A stretch of 64,000 nucleotides of DNA from Luscinia megarhynchos (Eukaryota; Chordata; Aves; Passeriformes; Turdidae). Location: positions 14,437,385 through 14,501,384 of the forward strand of contig CM067576.1 in the NCBI GenBank assembly GCA_034336665.1, given 5' to 3'. The stretch's first letter is position 1. Each line of letters starts with the position of its first letter. Below are positions 25,001-38,600 of this stretch, piece after piece. The notes below the pieces were generated by a model. It was given only the letters and a program-made list of their open reading frames with translations, searched no databases and was not told the DNA's origin. The translations under genes and the position numbers were made by a program.

Positions 25001-28000
25001 ATTTATGCATAAATACTATAAAGGTGTTCTTAAAGAAGCCCATAATCCAAATGCTTTCAAGAAGTATCCAGAAATGTAGGTTTTGAAATGTTACTTTGTT
25101 AAAGAATCCAAATTATTTTTGCTGAAGTATGGAGTGTACTTGCAAAATGAAATTTATTTATACAATTAATTTTATATAATCAACAACTTCATGGTCTTCA
25201 GAATATGAAATTTAGAATACCTCTTATCTTTAAGAAAAATTTTAAAAGTTGTGCTCTGTGTCAGCAGGTAATTGCTATCATGGTGAAGCCAAAAGATCAA
25301 TATTTCCAAGAAAATACAGAAATATTATGTATTATTATAAAAGCTTTTTTTTGGCTTTCCCAGGCATTATCTGTCAGACAGATTTATATGAGGTTTTCTT
25401 CTCTGCCAGAAAAGATGAGTGCTGGCTGCCTGCCTTATTTCTCTTGGCTGCACTGCCCAGCTGCTGTGGCACTTGGGCTGTCTGGTTGATGGTGGAGCAG
25501 AGAAGTCTTTCAGATTAGTAATTCAAATGGCCATTTTGTAATGCTGTGCCCATACTGACATTCATTTTGTGTTGTAGCTTTAAATCACTTTCAGGAGAGA
25601 AAAGTGCTGGGCTATATAATGGAAAATGCTGCTTTTAATAGAAGTCCCCTGTTAAGAAGTGCTGTGAAAATGAAATCAACATTGATACAGCCCAATGCAA
25701 AGTTGTTGAGTGATGTTAACCCTCCTCCTCAGCCCTGGTCACTCTTTTTTAGACCTTGCAACAGCCATCTGCTTTGTGGCAACCCTGGCACTTGTGTGAC
25801 TGCAAACTGACCAAAGGAAAATGGGGTCATTGCTACATGCTCACCAAAAACATTATGTGCTGGTGGGAGTGAAAAAGATTGGTTATTTCAGGAAAGAAAG
25901 AAGGTAGAAAAAGTAACCTGCCTAGTGTCTGATCCTAATGAATGCTTTTGTCTTACTGCTCTCCTTTGTGCCAACAGCTTCAGTGATTTCCTCACTAAGC
26001 CCTCAAATCCTTTTTCTAATCACTGTGCTGAATAATTGTGCCATTTAGTACACTTTTCTTGTCTTACTTGCCTGCTTGCAGACCAATTATTTTGTAAACG
26101 TGTGCTCAGAAGTGCTTTTGCCATCTGTTGGAGGAATCACTTTAATGACTGAAGTTGTTTAATGCTGCTTAAGTTGTCAGTCATTATTTTATCTCCCTTA
26201 AATTTGATATCTTCTACAGGCCTTGGAATTTTATTCTTGATGTTGCTGCTACATACGATTTGTTGTTGACAGCATCCCTAATAAATTAATGAGAAATTTC
26301 AGTAATTAATTTTTGAGGTGTTTCAACATGTATAAAAACTTAAATCACAACACTTGAGCTCCAAAGGAAAAAAGAATAGATATAGATTTGTTTGAATTGT
26401 GGTTACAATGTAAATTAAATGAGTAGTCTACAGTGCTAAATATGTTTTGAGGTTTTGGTCTGAGACAGAGGTGGATAAAAGTAAATGGTCTTTGTCCTGT
26501 TGGTAAGGATATAGTCCAATACACGCATGACTAACAATTCTGTTAATCTAAAAAACAAGAGAAATAGGTGAAATCTTAACATAGAAGCTAAAATGAAAGA
26601 ACTGAATCATTCACTGGCTGTAAAATCTCATGGCTACATCTTCTGTGGGTGGTAGAACATTTGGGTTTGCCTTCAGGAGGCCTCACCTTGAAGGACCTGG
26701 TTTTGATTTGTTCCTGAACTTTGTGGAGAATAACCATTATAACATCTCTTCAAAATATAAAACTGCAAGAATACTGAAAATTGTAATAATAGTTAGATTT
26801 TTCCAATTGCTTTTGCAGAAGCTAAAATAGATCTTTGCTGTAGGATTCAACCCCTTAGGAGTATGTGGAACAGCCTGACCCTGTAATGATCTAGAAGAGC
26901 CTGTGGCATTTCTGGTGACACCTGTGTGCCAGAGTGACTCCAGAGAGTGACCCCTGACTGCTCTTCAAGATAAGAGAAGACTAAACTTTCTTCCTAATCA
27001 TATGGGGCATGAATATAGAAACAAAGACTATATTTCTGCTTCTCTCTTCTGTGCTGAGGTTTTTTAATAAAGAAGCTTCATAGTTTCCCAGGTCACAAGA
27101 CCCAGTGAGACCCACTGCAGTGTGGAGGGAGGCTGAGCTGTGCAGCCAGGAATCACCAGCACTGACTACACTGACTACAGGATAAGAGATGGAGTCCAAG
27201 AAATACCTGACTAAAAAACCCCAGCCCTGTTGTCTTCCTAATTAAACCCTGTAGTTACTCTATGCATAAAGCAGCTTTTATTGTTTGAAGTGCTCTTCTG
27301 TATGCATATTGTGTATTTATGATCTCGATAACAATTCTTAATATGAGGTGCAGTGTAATCTTAATGTGGTATTAGAGCAATGCAAGGAATTTTGATGGGA
27401 TGCATATTCAACTAAACCCAGCAAAGCTTGCTTGCTCCTTTGAAAAAAAATAATAATTTGCAAGCAGCCTTCCCATATGGCTACTTTTGATAAGGATCAC
27501 AAATGCTCTTTTTGTTTAAATGCAAAAACCTCTGAAGCTGCAGGAGTGCCTGTGGTAATTAAATAGAAGGTGACCAAAATTTATTGTGTATTTCTTCAGT
27601 AGTCCTCACCTGAACCTTGTAATTACTCAAGCATGCTTGTGTAGACATATATGTCGCATAAGTAGAGAACATAGTTCTTTGGAAATGCATTCGTTTTCTA
27701 GTTTAACGTCTTTGAAAACAAAAAGAAAATTCAAACAAATCACAAATCCATTTATTTTTCTACAGTGCAAAAAACCCCCAGCTTTTTCTCAAGAGAAGAG
27801 ACATTATAAAATATTTGAGTTGATAATAATGTTGGTCTATTTGTATTTTATTCACAGGACAAACATCTGATGCCCATTGTGTGCCTGCACTTCATGTGAT
27901 AGTACAGCAAGATATTTTAAGACACTGCAGGATTAGGAGAATTACATAATGGTCTGTTTCAGTAGACCTAGATTCCGGTAACTAACATCTATAAGGGAAG

Positions 28001-29443
28001 AAAAGAGTTTCCAAGGTTTAACTTTGTTCAGCTTACTGTAGGAAACTTTCTTTGGTTGGGGGTCAGCCACTGCAGTGTAAATTTGACATACATAAGCCTC
28101 TTGTATTTAAATACTAATGAAGCGTGGGCTTATGATGAAGGGTATGTATAATTCCTGAAGAAGACAATTGTGAAAATGCTAATACAAGGAGAAAAAAAAG
28201 AATGTCATTGGCTGATCAGCAGATGATCTGACAGTGACTATACCTTACCTGGGATTAGTGGTCTGTATAAAATAACCTTGAAGCCTTTCCTTTTTTTACT
28301 GTATCTTCTGTGTTCAGAGAAATGGATGCAAGCTTAGGCACATGTTTAAGTGCCCAGATAAATTAGGGCCCTGTGTGTTTTTAGCTCTTAGTACTTCAGT
28401 TACATGAGTACACTATGGAGAGGGCTGGTTAGTGATAATTACTGACAGAGTTGCAAGGAGCTGGCATCTGACTGAGCTGGTGTTTAGTGTTGAATAGTCC
28501 AGGTTTGAAGGGAAAGATTTGTTTCACCAGCTATTCTGTTGTGGAGGGAGCAAACAGACCCACCTTGCCCTCTCAGCTGTGCCTGTAGTGAGACCATGAA
28601 AACAAATGCAGATCATGAGGATGGTGGCAGTGATGGTAAATCTGCAGAGTGGTGAAGAAGATAACTACCAACTGTGTCCTTGGATGTTTATTCCCATCCC
28701 TCCTACTGTGTGTGACATAGGAGTGAGGTTTTGAAAATGAGTGGGGCTTTAATTCTGTGTTTCATCTTGGCTTATTTTGGCTGCTTAAGCTCCCTGGCCT
28801 GGTGAATGTGAGGGCAAGGACTGAGATATGACAGGACTGTCCCTTTCAATTCAGCACACACCTGAAGCTGACAATATCATTGCAGCTTGTGGGTGCCACT
28901 TGAGGAAGTGTGACTTGGGTGCAAGGCTTAGTGAAGAAATCTTTTCCTTGCCTGGACCACTTGTCCTCATTTGCCTGCTGCAGCCTGTTAGTTGTGCCAG
29001 TGCAACTGTCCTGGGGCTGTGCTGTAAAAATAACTGCTCTGTGCAGCCAGTGGTGCTGCTCTCTTGGCAGGAGCATCCCTGGGGTCACACCAGAGCAGGC
29101 AGGAACCTTCTGCTGGAGCTGGGCAAAATCCAGAGCCGAACAATGAAACCAATCTAAACTTCTCTGACTGGTCAGTTATCCACTCCCAGCCACTAAATGT
29201 AAATGCTTGGAAATCGAGAACAAATTGAGTATTCCTTTAAATTAGTCTCTATTATAGTTTATTTAAATTTAAATATTGGAAATACCTTGAGGAGTACTTG
29301 TGTAATCATTTAACATGTAATCCAGAAAACAAGATTTTCTAATTATTGATAAGTTAAAAAAAAATCCATGGTAAGTAGATTTTAAGTTGTTTATATATCA
29401 TAGAAAGCCTTGTAGTTCTGTGTTCATAAATATCTCACAACTA
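22052..29443. other. Unique AT-rich non-coding DNA
   Basis: No gene, RNA gene or confident repeat was recognised. Reading frames are short and overlapping (for example 23231-23509 and 25205-25489, both plus, each about 90 codons) and resemble no known family. A GC-richer pocket at about 28820-29150 has overlapping frames on both strands but no recognisable exon. Confidence 0.6.
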
Positions 29444-29545
29444 AGAAATAAAATTTAAAAAACCCAACCAAACCTCAACAAAACCAGATAAACAAGCCAA
29501 ATCCTCCAAACCCCCAGACTCACAAAACTGCCCTCCCCAAACCCT
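29444..29545. repeat. A/C-rich low-complexity block
   Basis: About 100 bases almost without G on the plus strand, made of irregular CCAAACC, CAACAAAACC and CCCCAAACCC units. Similar blocks occur at 53671-53841 and 60789-60870. It carries no fixed period and no coding signal. Confidence 0.85.
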
Positions 29546-32130
29546 TTTTTGCTTTCCACAACTACCTTGTGTTTAAGACTTCTGGATGGTTATTTTTGAA
29601 AATTTCCTTTAATTTTGGTGATCTATCCAAACAAGCGCCTTCACCGCCCCCAAGTGCAAGCCTTGTAGAAATGTTTCCTTCTGGCATGATTTCAAGCATC
29701 TTCAAGGTTTTGCATCTCTTTCCTTGCAGTGTTTGTTAACCAGTCTCCTGGCAGTTGGACCAGGAGTGTGTGTTATAAAATACCCATCTGCAGAGTCCTA
29801 GTGCTCACAGCATGTAGAAATAGCAATGCTGTAGAGTGTCCTCTCACGCAGAGTTTGGTTACCTAAACCAGAGGCATACAGCACTGCAGCCTGCTTGGGA
29901 ACTCTGCCCTCAGCGTGGATCTCTTCCTTTGCCTTCCTAAATGCTGCTCCCCACCAAGAATGGTGCTTTCCCCCTGTGTTGCCCTTGAGAGAGCCAAACA
30001 CAGCTGATGGGACAGTCTGCCCTAGGTAGCAGAAGCATGGCCTTGCCAAGTTTGGCTTCCCCTGCCCTGAGGGGTATTTTATTGTAGCTGACATCTTCAT
30101 ACCCCAACACCCCTTGTGCTGTGCCAGGCTTACATCGTTCTACAAGGCTCAGCCAAAGGGTAATTTCACTACCTGAGATCTGCTGACCTGAGAAGAGCTG
30201 CACAGGGACATGTCCCTGGGCTCCAGGTGTCGTATGGAGCCTGGATGGAATCAGGAGCAGGGCTGTGCAGTGCACATGGCTGCAGTACTGGCAGGGAGGG
30301 TGCAAAGTCAGGGCAGTGCCACCCTTACTGGCACCAGCAGACATTCCCCTGCTCAGCCCTCAGATGGGCTGCATGCAGGACACGACCAGTTGTCACACCA
30401 CGTTTCTGCTAGAAAACAGTTTGTGTCATCCCAGGGTTTTGTTTCCCTTGTCTTCTTAAAGATGGGAAACTTAACTCATAAAAGTGTGTCCTGAGAGTTG
30501 TGATAACAAGGACTTTGGAGGACAAAATGCAGAATTGGTGAGAACTTTGCACCTACTGAGGTACCATTTAAAAATAAAATTACAGATTGGCTTAAGGCAG
30601 ATTGTAGCTACTAACAGCAGAGAACTGCTAAGTGAATTTTAGTACCTGTGAGAATTGACATATGCAGTTCATGAAGATTTTGTTGTACAGATTCCTTGGA
30701 GAGTAGCAGATAGGCTTTGCAGTAGCAGAACAGAGTGAATTTCCTCCAGTAGATCTTGATTGAAAACCTCCCTAGGCAGGAACCTGAAGATTTTCCCCTT
30801 GATTCAGCAGCTTTGTATAAGACAAGGAGCTATTTAGAGTAAAGTAGGAAGTGCAGGTCTCTGTGGAGCACTCAGGTAATGCTACTCTGAGATCTAGATG
30901 TATCCTTTGAGAAGAGGCAATACCAAGGTATCTTGCTTTATGTGTTCTTGTTTAATGTTTAACCTTGCATTTTGAATAATTTTGTAAAAAAATAAATTCA
31001 GTCTCCACAGATCTTAGTGTCGTGACTTTGCCTGAAGTGTATGTCCCTGAACAATTCTGTGTGTGAATTAATGCTGAATTACAGGGGAGAAAATAAACAC
31101 TAGGTACAAACCTCACTAGGCACAAGAATTAAAAGCTGCAACTTGAGAAATATATGTTTGTACTAAGGCGTAAGTTTTCAAGGAATGCATTTTCAAGCTG
31201 TTTAGGTGCTGACTAATGCCCCATGAATGTAGTTGGATAGAGACACTTGAGGGCACATGATCCCCTTTCTTTGAAATATTTGAATAGAAGTTGTTGGAGG
31301 AGCACTGGTAGAGCAAACTGTCCAAATGGGACTTTTAGAAGCCTCGTTGTGTGTTTGAAGAGTCCTAGAGAGAGGGAGGCAGTTGAGGTATGTGCTGTAT
31401 CATTGGCTTGACTTCAGAAGTTCTGTGACTTGGCTTTCCAGGAAAATCTGTCCTCACCAGCAGCTTTTCACATGAGAATGAATGGAAAAGGTGGCTGTGA
31501 CAGACGACTGTGTTGGAGTGAAATCTGGTTTAAACTTGGCTTGCAAACAGTATTCTTTTTTTGCTACCTGTGTTGGTGTATTAGAATAAAGGCATTCCCT
31601 CCCTTGCAGCCTGTTGGTCATTACAGCTAGCCAAGACTCTTAACTCTGTTTTTTATTGACCCAAGGAATGAGGAGCCTGAGAGAAAGCAGAAGGATGTTA
31701 CCAGCAGGGACATGTGCCATGGATTGATGTCTTGCCTGATACAGAAGAGTGTGCACAGGTCCAGATGGTCATCACAGCTCTCTTTGGGAGCAGCCCTCCT
31801 GCCTGTAAATGGCTCTGGAGAGATCTGGAGCCACTGAAACAGCTGGGTGAGGATTTTGTGGATCCCCAAAGACACTTAGGGGAATTACCCAAGTGTTTCA
31901 ACCTGTGTCTTGATGAGGCTTCTGAAGCCACACAGGAAATTTGTAGCAGAACTGAGAGTTTTGTGTAGAAGTTCTGGATGGCCTCTGTTGTTTAGGGAGA
32001 CCTGTAAGCTCTGGGGACTTAAATAGTTCTGCTGTGCTTATCACAGCAGTTTTTGTGCCACAGGCAAGTTCTCCAAAGGATCTAACAATTTCCATGTACA
32101 ACAAGTTAATAATAGCTATAACAATAACAG
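29546..32130. other. Non-coding DNA with GC-richer pockets
   Basis: About 29800-30420 and 31680-31970 are visibly richer in GC than the flanks and hold clusters of overlapping frames on both strands (a 135-codon minus frame at 29937-30344; a plus frame open from 31681 to 31968). None resembles a known protein, and none has a clear splice pair. These pockets may be old, unrecognised retroelement fragments. Confidence 0.5.
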
Positions 32131-32153
32131 TAATAATAATAATAATAATAATA
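32131..32153. repeat. TAA trinucleotide microsatellite
   Basis: Seven to eight perfect TAA units, preceded by interrupted copies (AACAATAACAG) and followed by TAATAAT after a GTGGTA break. Simple slippage repeat with no gene context. Confidence 0.9.
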
Positions 32154-33755
32154 GTGGTATAATAATTTACTTGATTTGCCAGTGCACTGGCATCTAGACA
32201 GATTTTTTTTTCCATTTTTTAGGGGTTAGTGGTGACTCACTCAGTTTTCTTTAAATAGATGTTTTCTTCAAGTTTTTGATCTGTCTTCTCCAATCAACAC
32301 TGCAACTGAAGTTGTATAATCACAAATTTTATTCCCAGGTTTATCCCTTTGCTGTCATGACAGACTCTTCTTGAGGTGGACTTTAACATTTCCTAGATCC
32401 TGATTTCTTCTATCTCCTGCACCCCATCCCTCTTCATAGATTTGCAAATTTCTTCATCGTCATCTTTGCAAGGGGAGGATTCCCAAGGCCAAGTTCTTAG
32501 CGTGTCTCATTTCCAAATTTAGCTTCCTCTGAATGTGTTTTTTTAGTAGTTTAATTTGAACAGAAGGTCTCAAATCCAATCCCATTCACATTTCACAAAG
32601 TAAATTTACTGTCAAGGCTGGAATATAAAGATGGAATGAGAAGTAAAATGAACTTTACATGAAATATAAATACAGCTGGACTAATCACTGCACTGATTGT
32701 AAGATTGTTGCAGGTGCAGGCCTTACATATGTAAAATACAAGTCTAGCAAGATGTGAAATGCAGATAATGAAGCCCTTTCTGATTCAGCTGCTGAGGTCT
32801 TGCTTAGACATCTCCCATGAATTCCTTCCTTTGTTGAGGAAATGAAATGTTTCCTCCAATTAAACCCCTTATTGTTCAGAAATCTATTTGTTTTCTGAGT
32901 CAAAGCCCATGTAGTTTTTTATTATTAGCCCTATAGTTTATTATTTTTTAATGTTTATTCTGGAGATTGCACAGGTGTGTTTCTTATAAAGTTTTTTTCC
33001 CATTTCTTCCTTTCATATTGGCTTACAAATTGAGTTGTGTGGAATCAAAGATGTGCTTGCTCTGTTCCACCAGCTACAGTTTGACTCTGTGGTACACACA
33101 GGAAGACATTTTAACTTTCCTTCTGCAACTCAGAGCATCTCAATATATACATGTAAATAAACTGTTCTGCAGGAGACTGACAGCTGCTTAGCCTGAATTC
33201 TGAGAATCCACAGCAGAACCTGAGATAACATTTTCAGTGTTTTTATCCTCCATGGGTGTCTACTGCTCAAGTAGAAATATGTTCCTTTCATATATTCTAG
33301 GGGCATGGACTGAAGGATTTCTGGGAAGTACCACAAGAGGACATCTGTTCCATCTCTTTGACCTGCAGCTTTGCTGGTGGTGGTGCTTTTTTGGCATTTT
33401 ACCCACAAGCAAAATCAGAACTGTATGAAAATATAAAGTTCACAGTGTTGAATAAGAAAGTAAAAAGTCTGAAAGAGGACAGGAGACCTTGCTCTGCTTT
33501 TTCAGATCCATTTTGACTTTGTTGTAAATACAATAAATCTGTGAACTTGTGACCATTGAATAACATTTCACTTGAGTGGTTTTTAGTTTCTCTGAATTTT
33601 CAGGAAGGGGATGGAGGTGTATATATATATATGAAGGATGTGAGTTTATACACATACACACTCCTACATAAATATAAAAATATGTTAAGAAAGCCAGTCT
33701 AATCAGTACTTTGCTGCTTTCAGACACAATACTGAAATCTTCACATAACAGTCAT
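32154..33755. other. Unique AT-rich non-coding DNA
   Basis: No gene or transposon was recognised. A short TA run of about seven units lies at 33619-33632. Reading frames are below 100 codons and overlap on both strands. Confidence 0.6.
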
Positions 33756-33812
33756 GTAAGTGAAAAACTAAATTACAGTTTAAAATCATACTGTAATTTA
33801 GTTTTCAATTAC
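33756..33812. repeat. Near-perfect inverted repeat (hairpin), 57 nt
   Basis: The left arm (33756-33779) and right arm (33790-33812) are reverse complements except for one mismatch and one extra A. The 16 bases next to the loop (33764-33779 against 33790-33805) pair perfectly. The 10-base loop is TTAAAATCAT. As RNA from either strand it would fold into one stem of about 23 pairs, the size of a short pre-miRNA-like hairpin, though AU-rich. As DNA it could be a cruciform or the remnant of a small palindromic element. No family is recognised and symmetry stops at the stated ends. Confidence 0.85.
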
Positions 33813-35543
33813 ACATTCATAAGTAATTTCACTTGCAAGTAGTCCACTGAAAGCTGGCTTATGGAGTTATTTCAGTTAGTTGTCTTCTTAAGTAATTTTA
33901 GAATGAAGTCATATATTTCAAGAGTCATAAACAGTGCAGTTTTGCTTTTTGAAGGGTTTTGTTGTTCTATTAGATTTTTGCTTCATGAATTCAATTTTAG
34001 TTATGCCAGGAAACAGTCAAGCTGCTTCTAGTACTTTGGCTTGGCTGTGCTGAGGTGGTAATTGCCATAAAGAAACAAACTTTTATTCTTTTGAGGGAGA
34101 AAGGCAGAGGGAGACTATTAAATATCACCAAGAAACCTGAGAGGAAATCAATTAAATTTTATGATCTGGATGTATTCTCATTATAATCTGGGCAAGAGAA
34201 AAAAAAACATCAGCAAAACCAAGTCCCTTTCTGGTCCTGTGGCTCCCACCCATTTGAGCCAGGCTGCCAGAATGAGGTGCTGTGGCCACTAATTTTGGTA
34301 AGACTGGTTAATGGTATGTGACTTTCTGTGCAAGCTGGGCACAAACTCTTTGGCTGTATTAAAGCTGTTCTAATAGCTTTTATAAAAACCGGTTTTAAGG
34401 ATAGTCCCAACAAAACAATGTGAGTTAATTATCCTGAGAGGGTTGGAGGGAAGAGGGGGAGATGTCACACACATGACAAGAAACTAACTTTCTGAAATGA
34501 GAGAAATTATATTAGGGTGGTTGTGTCTTGTTCAGTTTCTTTTCACAGTTTTAGACATCTTGAAAAACTGCACTGTAACTGCTCCTTAATTTAAAATGTA
34601 GAGCAGTTTTAAGCAACACTATTTAATCTGCTTTGATTAGTTCCTTGATTTCTCTGGAAGCTTGTATGATAGTGAGTGATGCTTTGAAATGTTTGAGAGA
34701 TGAATGATCTCTGGTAAAAGCAAGGATTAAAAAATAGGTGCAAACTCAACCAATTGTTTTTAGTGATATCAATCAGTGCCTCTTTCCTTTGCTCCTGCAT
34801 ATATGGTGCTGTCTTTTTTCAAGTGAACATTTTTGTAGGCTTGCCAAGTGATTTATAGCATTGCTCAGATTTCTTTGAGTTCAGCTTTCAAATACCACTT
34901 GTACACAATTTGGATATGTCAGATGATGTTACTTGGCATAATGTGGTTGTGTTCCATCCAGGTGATCTGTCTGAAGATGTTCTGATTACCAAAACCTCTC
35001 CTGGAAAACTGCCTGTACAAGTCCTTAAGTTCAGAAGAGTAGCTGACCAAGTATCTGGTGTTCAGTGCAGTAGACACTGTTTTTTCCCTCTTTTATGGCA
35101 TACCCCTGTGTATTGTGAGACAAAGCATACAGCTGTTTGATATACAACCCCTGAGTCAAGACAGGAGAAAAAAAAATCTCTGATTGGGAAACTACAATAT
35201 CTGTTTGTTAGAAGAACTTGGCCACAGCTGTCAGTTGCAATTGAAGCACTGGTTTTTGACCATGGATGTGCAAACTGGCTTCAGATGCCACTTTCATGTG
35301 GAAATCTGTGCACCTCCCCAAGTTTCGTGCAGAGTTCATCAGGAGTGTTGCCAGGAGTTTATGTTTAAGTAATGAGATGCTGTCAAGAGTACAGGGAGCT
35401 TCTCTTTTCTGTTTTCATTAAGTCAGCATACAGGTGATGTAGCCTGGGGACAGCTTCCAAGGAGAAACCCTGACCATGAAGTCTCAAACTGTGCTTGACC
35501 AGATTTTAATTCAGCCCCCTCTGCTTGCTGGCCTCTCAGCCCC
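33813..35543. other. Unique non-coding DNA
   Basis: No gene, RNA gene or repeat was recognised. The frame at 34910-35140 (plus, 76 codons) resembles no protein I know. Confidence 0.6.
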
Positions 35544-35630
35544 ATTTACATTTACATTTACATTTACATTTACATTTACATTTACATTTACATTTACATT
35601 CACATTTACATTTATATTTACATCTACATT
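35544..35630. repeat. ACATTT hexanucleotide array
   Basis: About fourteen tandem ACATTT units. The first nine or so are perfect; later ones carry single changes (ACATTC, ATATTT, ACATCT). Because the unit is two codons long, one plus-strand frame stays open through it as alternating His-Leu; that is an artefact of the repeat and not evidence of a gene. The perfect proximal part suggests recent expansion, with decay at the distal end. Confidence 0.95.
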
Positions 35631-38600
35631 CTTACTCTTCTTCTGGTAATTTTCCACTGCTCTTGGTTCACTGTACATGCTCTACTTTACTACTTGGTCT
35701 CAAATTTAGCCAGGCAGGAGTGTTCCTGTTCCAGGTGTGAAGGCTGGGTCACAGCAGATCCTGAGGTTCCCTGTGGGACACCCTGACAGGGGCTCCTGGT
35801 GCATTGCAGGATGGCCAGGCCCAGGAGAAGCTAGGGAAACAGATGAGGGAAGATCCTTCTTATACCCCTGTATGTTGGCTGAGGTTTAATGCCTTAATTG
35901 ACAATTGTGTGGAAGACATCTGGTTGGGAGAACATGTTTCATTTTCAAACTTTGTATGAATGGAATAATTTAACCTGGGAATTCTGTGTGCCTGCATTAG
36001 GGCTCTGAATTTTTTATTTAAAGTTTTTAAATTCAGTTTAGAAGTTGCAGAGTGGCTTGGAAGGCAAAGGCTGTGTAGTGTAAATAATTTGAATTTTTGA
36101 ATCCTGTTAATCTCTGACTGGAACTGTAGTGTTGGCGTGCTTAGCTTTATAGCCCAGGAGTGAATTACAGCCACAATGTTCCTGACTTGGAATTTATGAA
36201 TAGTTGCACTGTTCAGTTCCTGAGCAGGAGCTTTTTGGCAAAGTCTCAGCAATCAGATGCTGACCAGGTCTGAGCAGGCAAGTTTACTGCAGGGGCACTT
36301 GGAATCACAGTCTGCAGTCCTGGTGTCCCTGAGGAGTCTGGATGCTTTGGAGAAGAGGAGGAGCTGGAACAATCTGTGTTTGGGCCTTCAGGGCACAAAC
36401 TAAAGGGGAGGAGTGAAAATGGGATTTTGGAGATTGGGGTGATAGCTTCACTTAGGTTCCTTTGAGTCTTGATCTTAATGGCAACAAATATCCTCTTGCA
36501 CCTCTTTTAACTTCTTATACATCACTTCTTAGACATCACTAGCATATTGGAGCAATGTCATGCCTAAATAATGCCAACAAGGGAAAAAGAGGGAGCTGCT
36601 GATTCTGTCTGCTGAAAACATGCTTAAAGGATATAGATCTTTAAGGTACCACAAATAAATGTGTATGTTAATGTGTTGTGTTGTTATAATAAATGAAATA
36701 GTGATCATAATGCAAAGGAACCAAACCATAACCTCACCAGCTGTTTTAGCACAACCTCCTGGAACATTAGGCCATTTGGCCAAATATGGTGTTTTATTTA
36801 ACTGGTGTTTTATTTATATGGAGTAGTGTTATTCATATTGATATGTTGTAGACAGTTGGCATCAACAGAAATGAAAGACATTGTATAACCTATAAAAATC
36901 AGGATTTATGATCTGGAAAAAAGAAAAAAAAATTATACTTGCACATGAAGTGTATAGAAAGTATGCAGTATGTTTAATTAACTTACAATTATTTTTCTTA
37001 GCAAGTCAATAAACTATGCCATTGTTCTTCAGTGCACCAGCATTACTAAATTGCTTCCTTTTGATTCACTGCACTGAATTTCAGGTGTATGATTACCCAC
37101 ATCTTAGTTCCTACCTACTTGCAAATGCATCCATAATTCTGAAAAGATCATCCATTCAAGTGGTTTTAAGCTGTTATGCCACAAATCGCTGTGTTTTCAT
37201 CCCATTTTGAAAGTTATTTTTTTGTTCTTCAACTTAGGATGGGATTTACTTTGCTGCCTTTTTTTTTTTTCATATCAGAAGTCTTGAATCCTGGCAACAA
37301 AGTGTGTCTTCTACTGAAATTGCTGAAAAGGAGTATATGTCGAGTTCTTACAGTGCACTGTTTCACCTTGAAATGACAACTTTCAATCAATGGCTTTAAG
37401 CACTATTTGCCTGCTTATGCAACTCTTAAAAATGAACAGTGTTTCCAAGCATTCTTGCAAAACTTTGTGTCTGGAGATTTTCTGCTGTGAATGACAAAGG
37501 TGAGCCCTGCAGAGGCATCCTCAGGAGTGACTGTGAGTGAGTGACACAGGCAAATGAACCCACAGAGCATGTTTGTTTGTCTTTCGTAAATTAAAACTGA
37601 CAGCAGCTTAAAAATCTGCAGCCAATGCATAAAAGCAATAAATCTGTATTTACACAGAATGAAAGGAGATGGTGTTCGTTTGTAAATTCATAATCTATGT
37701 AGGCTGTGTGCCTGATAGCCTGGAACTAGCTGAGTGCCCAAATAAATGAGTGGGAAGGACAATTCACCTTCCTGTGGAATACTCCACAGAAGTGAAAACC
37801 TAACATTTTTGCAGTGTAAGACCAAAGGCACCAGATGGTTTTGATTTATTTGGTTTCTTTTGTTGAGGAGATGACAGATCACTGTGGTGCTGAATTTTTT
37901 AAAAGTGGTATTTTTCAGGGATCTTGCTTTTTTTAAAAAAAATTGAGATAGCCTGCAAGGTGAAGGGTAAAATATAGTGGTATAATCTGTATATTTTGCT
38001 CAAGATGAAGAGATTTGTTGTCCATTAAAACTTATGGCTGCTCTCAGCATGGGGCGTTTTAATTTACCCCTTCCTTCAGTCACTGCAATGTTCCTGACAG
38101 TGCTGGGAAACACTGGGGCAGTTACTCAGAAATGGTTACAAAGCTTCCCTGTTGCCCACTGATGAGGGGACATTCAGTTTAGTCTCAAATTGTCCTGGGA
38201 CAGCATCTCTGTGTGCAGTAAGCAAGATGAATTTCTGGAGAAGCTTCATATCCACATCAACAGCTGGATAGGGACAAATAGAAAAGATGAGTTGCAGTGG
38301 CTGAACTTGGATTTTCACTTGACTTTTTTTGCTCCCAAGTGCATTCCCTGGTTGCAGCCAGGATCTTGTATTAGAAGCATCAAGACAGCTCTGACAGTCT
38401 GGAGGATCCCCTAGGATAAGGAAAATCACCTTTGGGAAGGTTCTCATCTGTGTGTGCCAGCAGGAACAAAACAGGCCTGACCATTGGGTTTTTGTTTTTC
38501 TTTTTTGGCTGTGTATGAAGACACATTGATTTGGCCAAACTGAAGAGATTTCCTGAAGCTTCTGCTCATCCAAAATTGCTTGTTGCCCCAGAAAACTGCT

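Noticed and set aside
29937..30344. 135-codon minus-strand frame
   Set aside because: It sits in a GC-richer pocket with competing frames on the plus strand and no known motif.
35525..35740. Frame with a long His-Leu repeat
   Set aside because: It is only the translation of the ACATTT microsatellite.
38136..38573. 145-codon minus-strand frame
   Set aside because: It is the longest frame outside repeats, but a rough stop-frequency estimate puts about one frame of this length in 64 kb by chance. No domain, homologue or splice context was seen.
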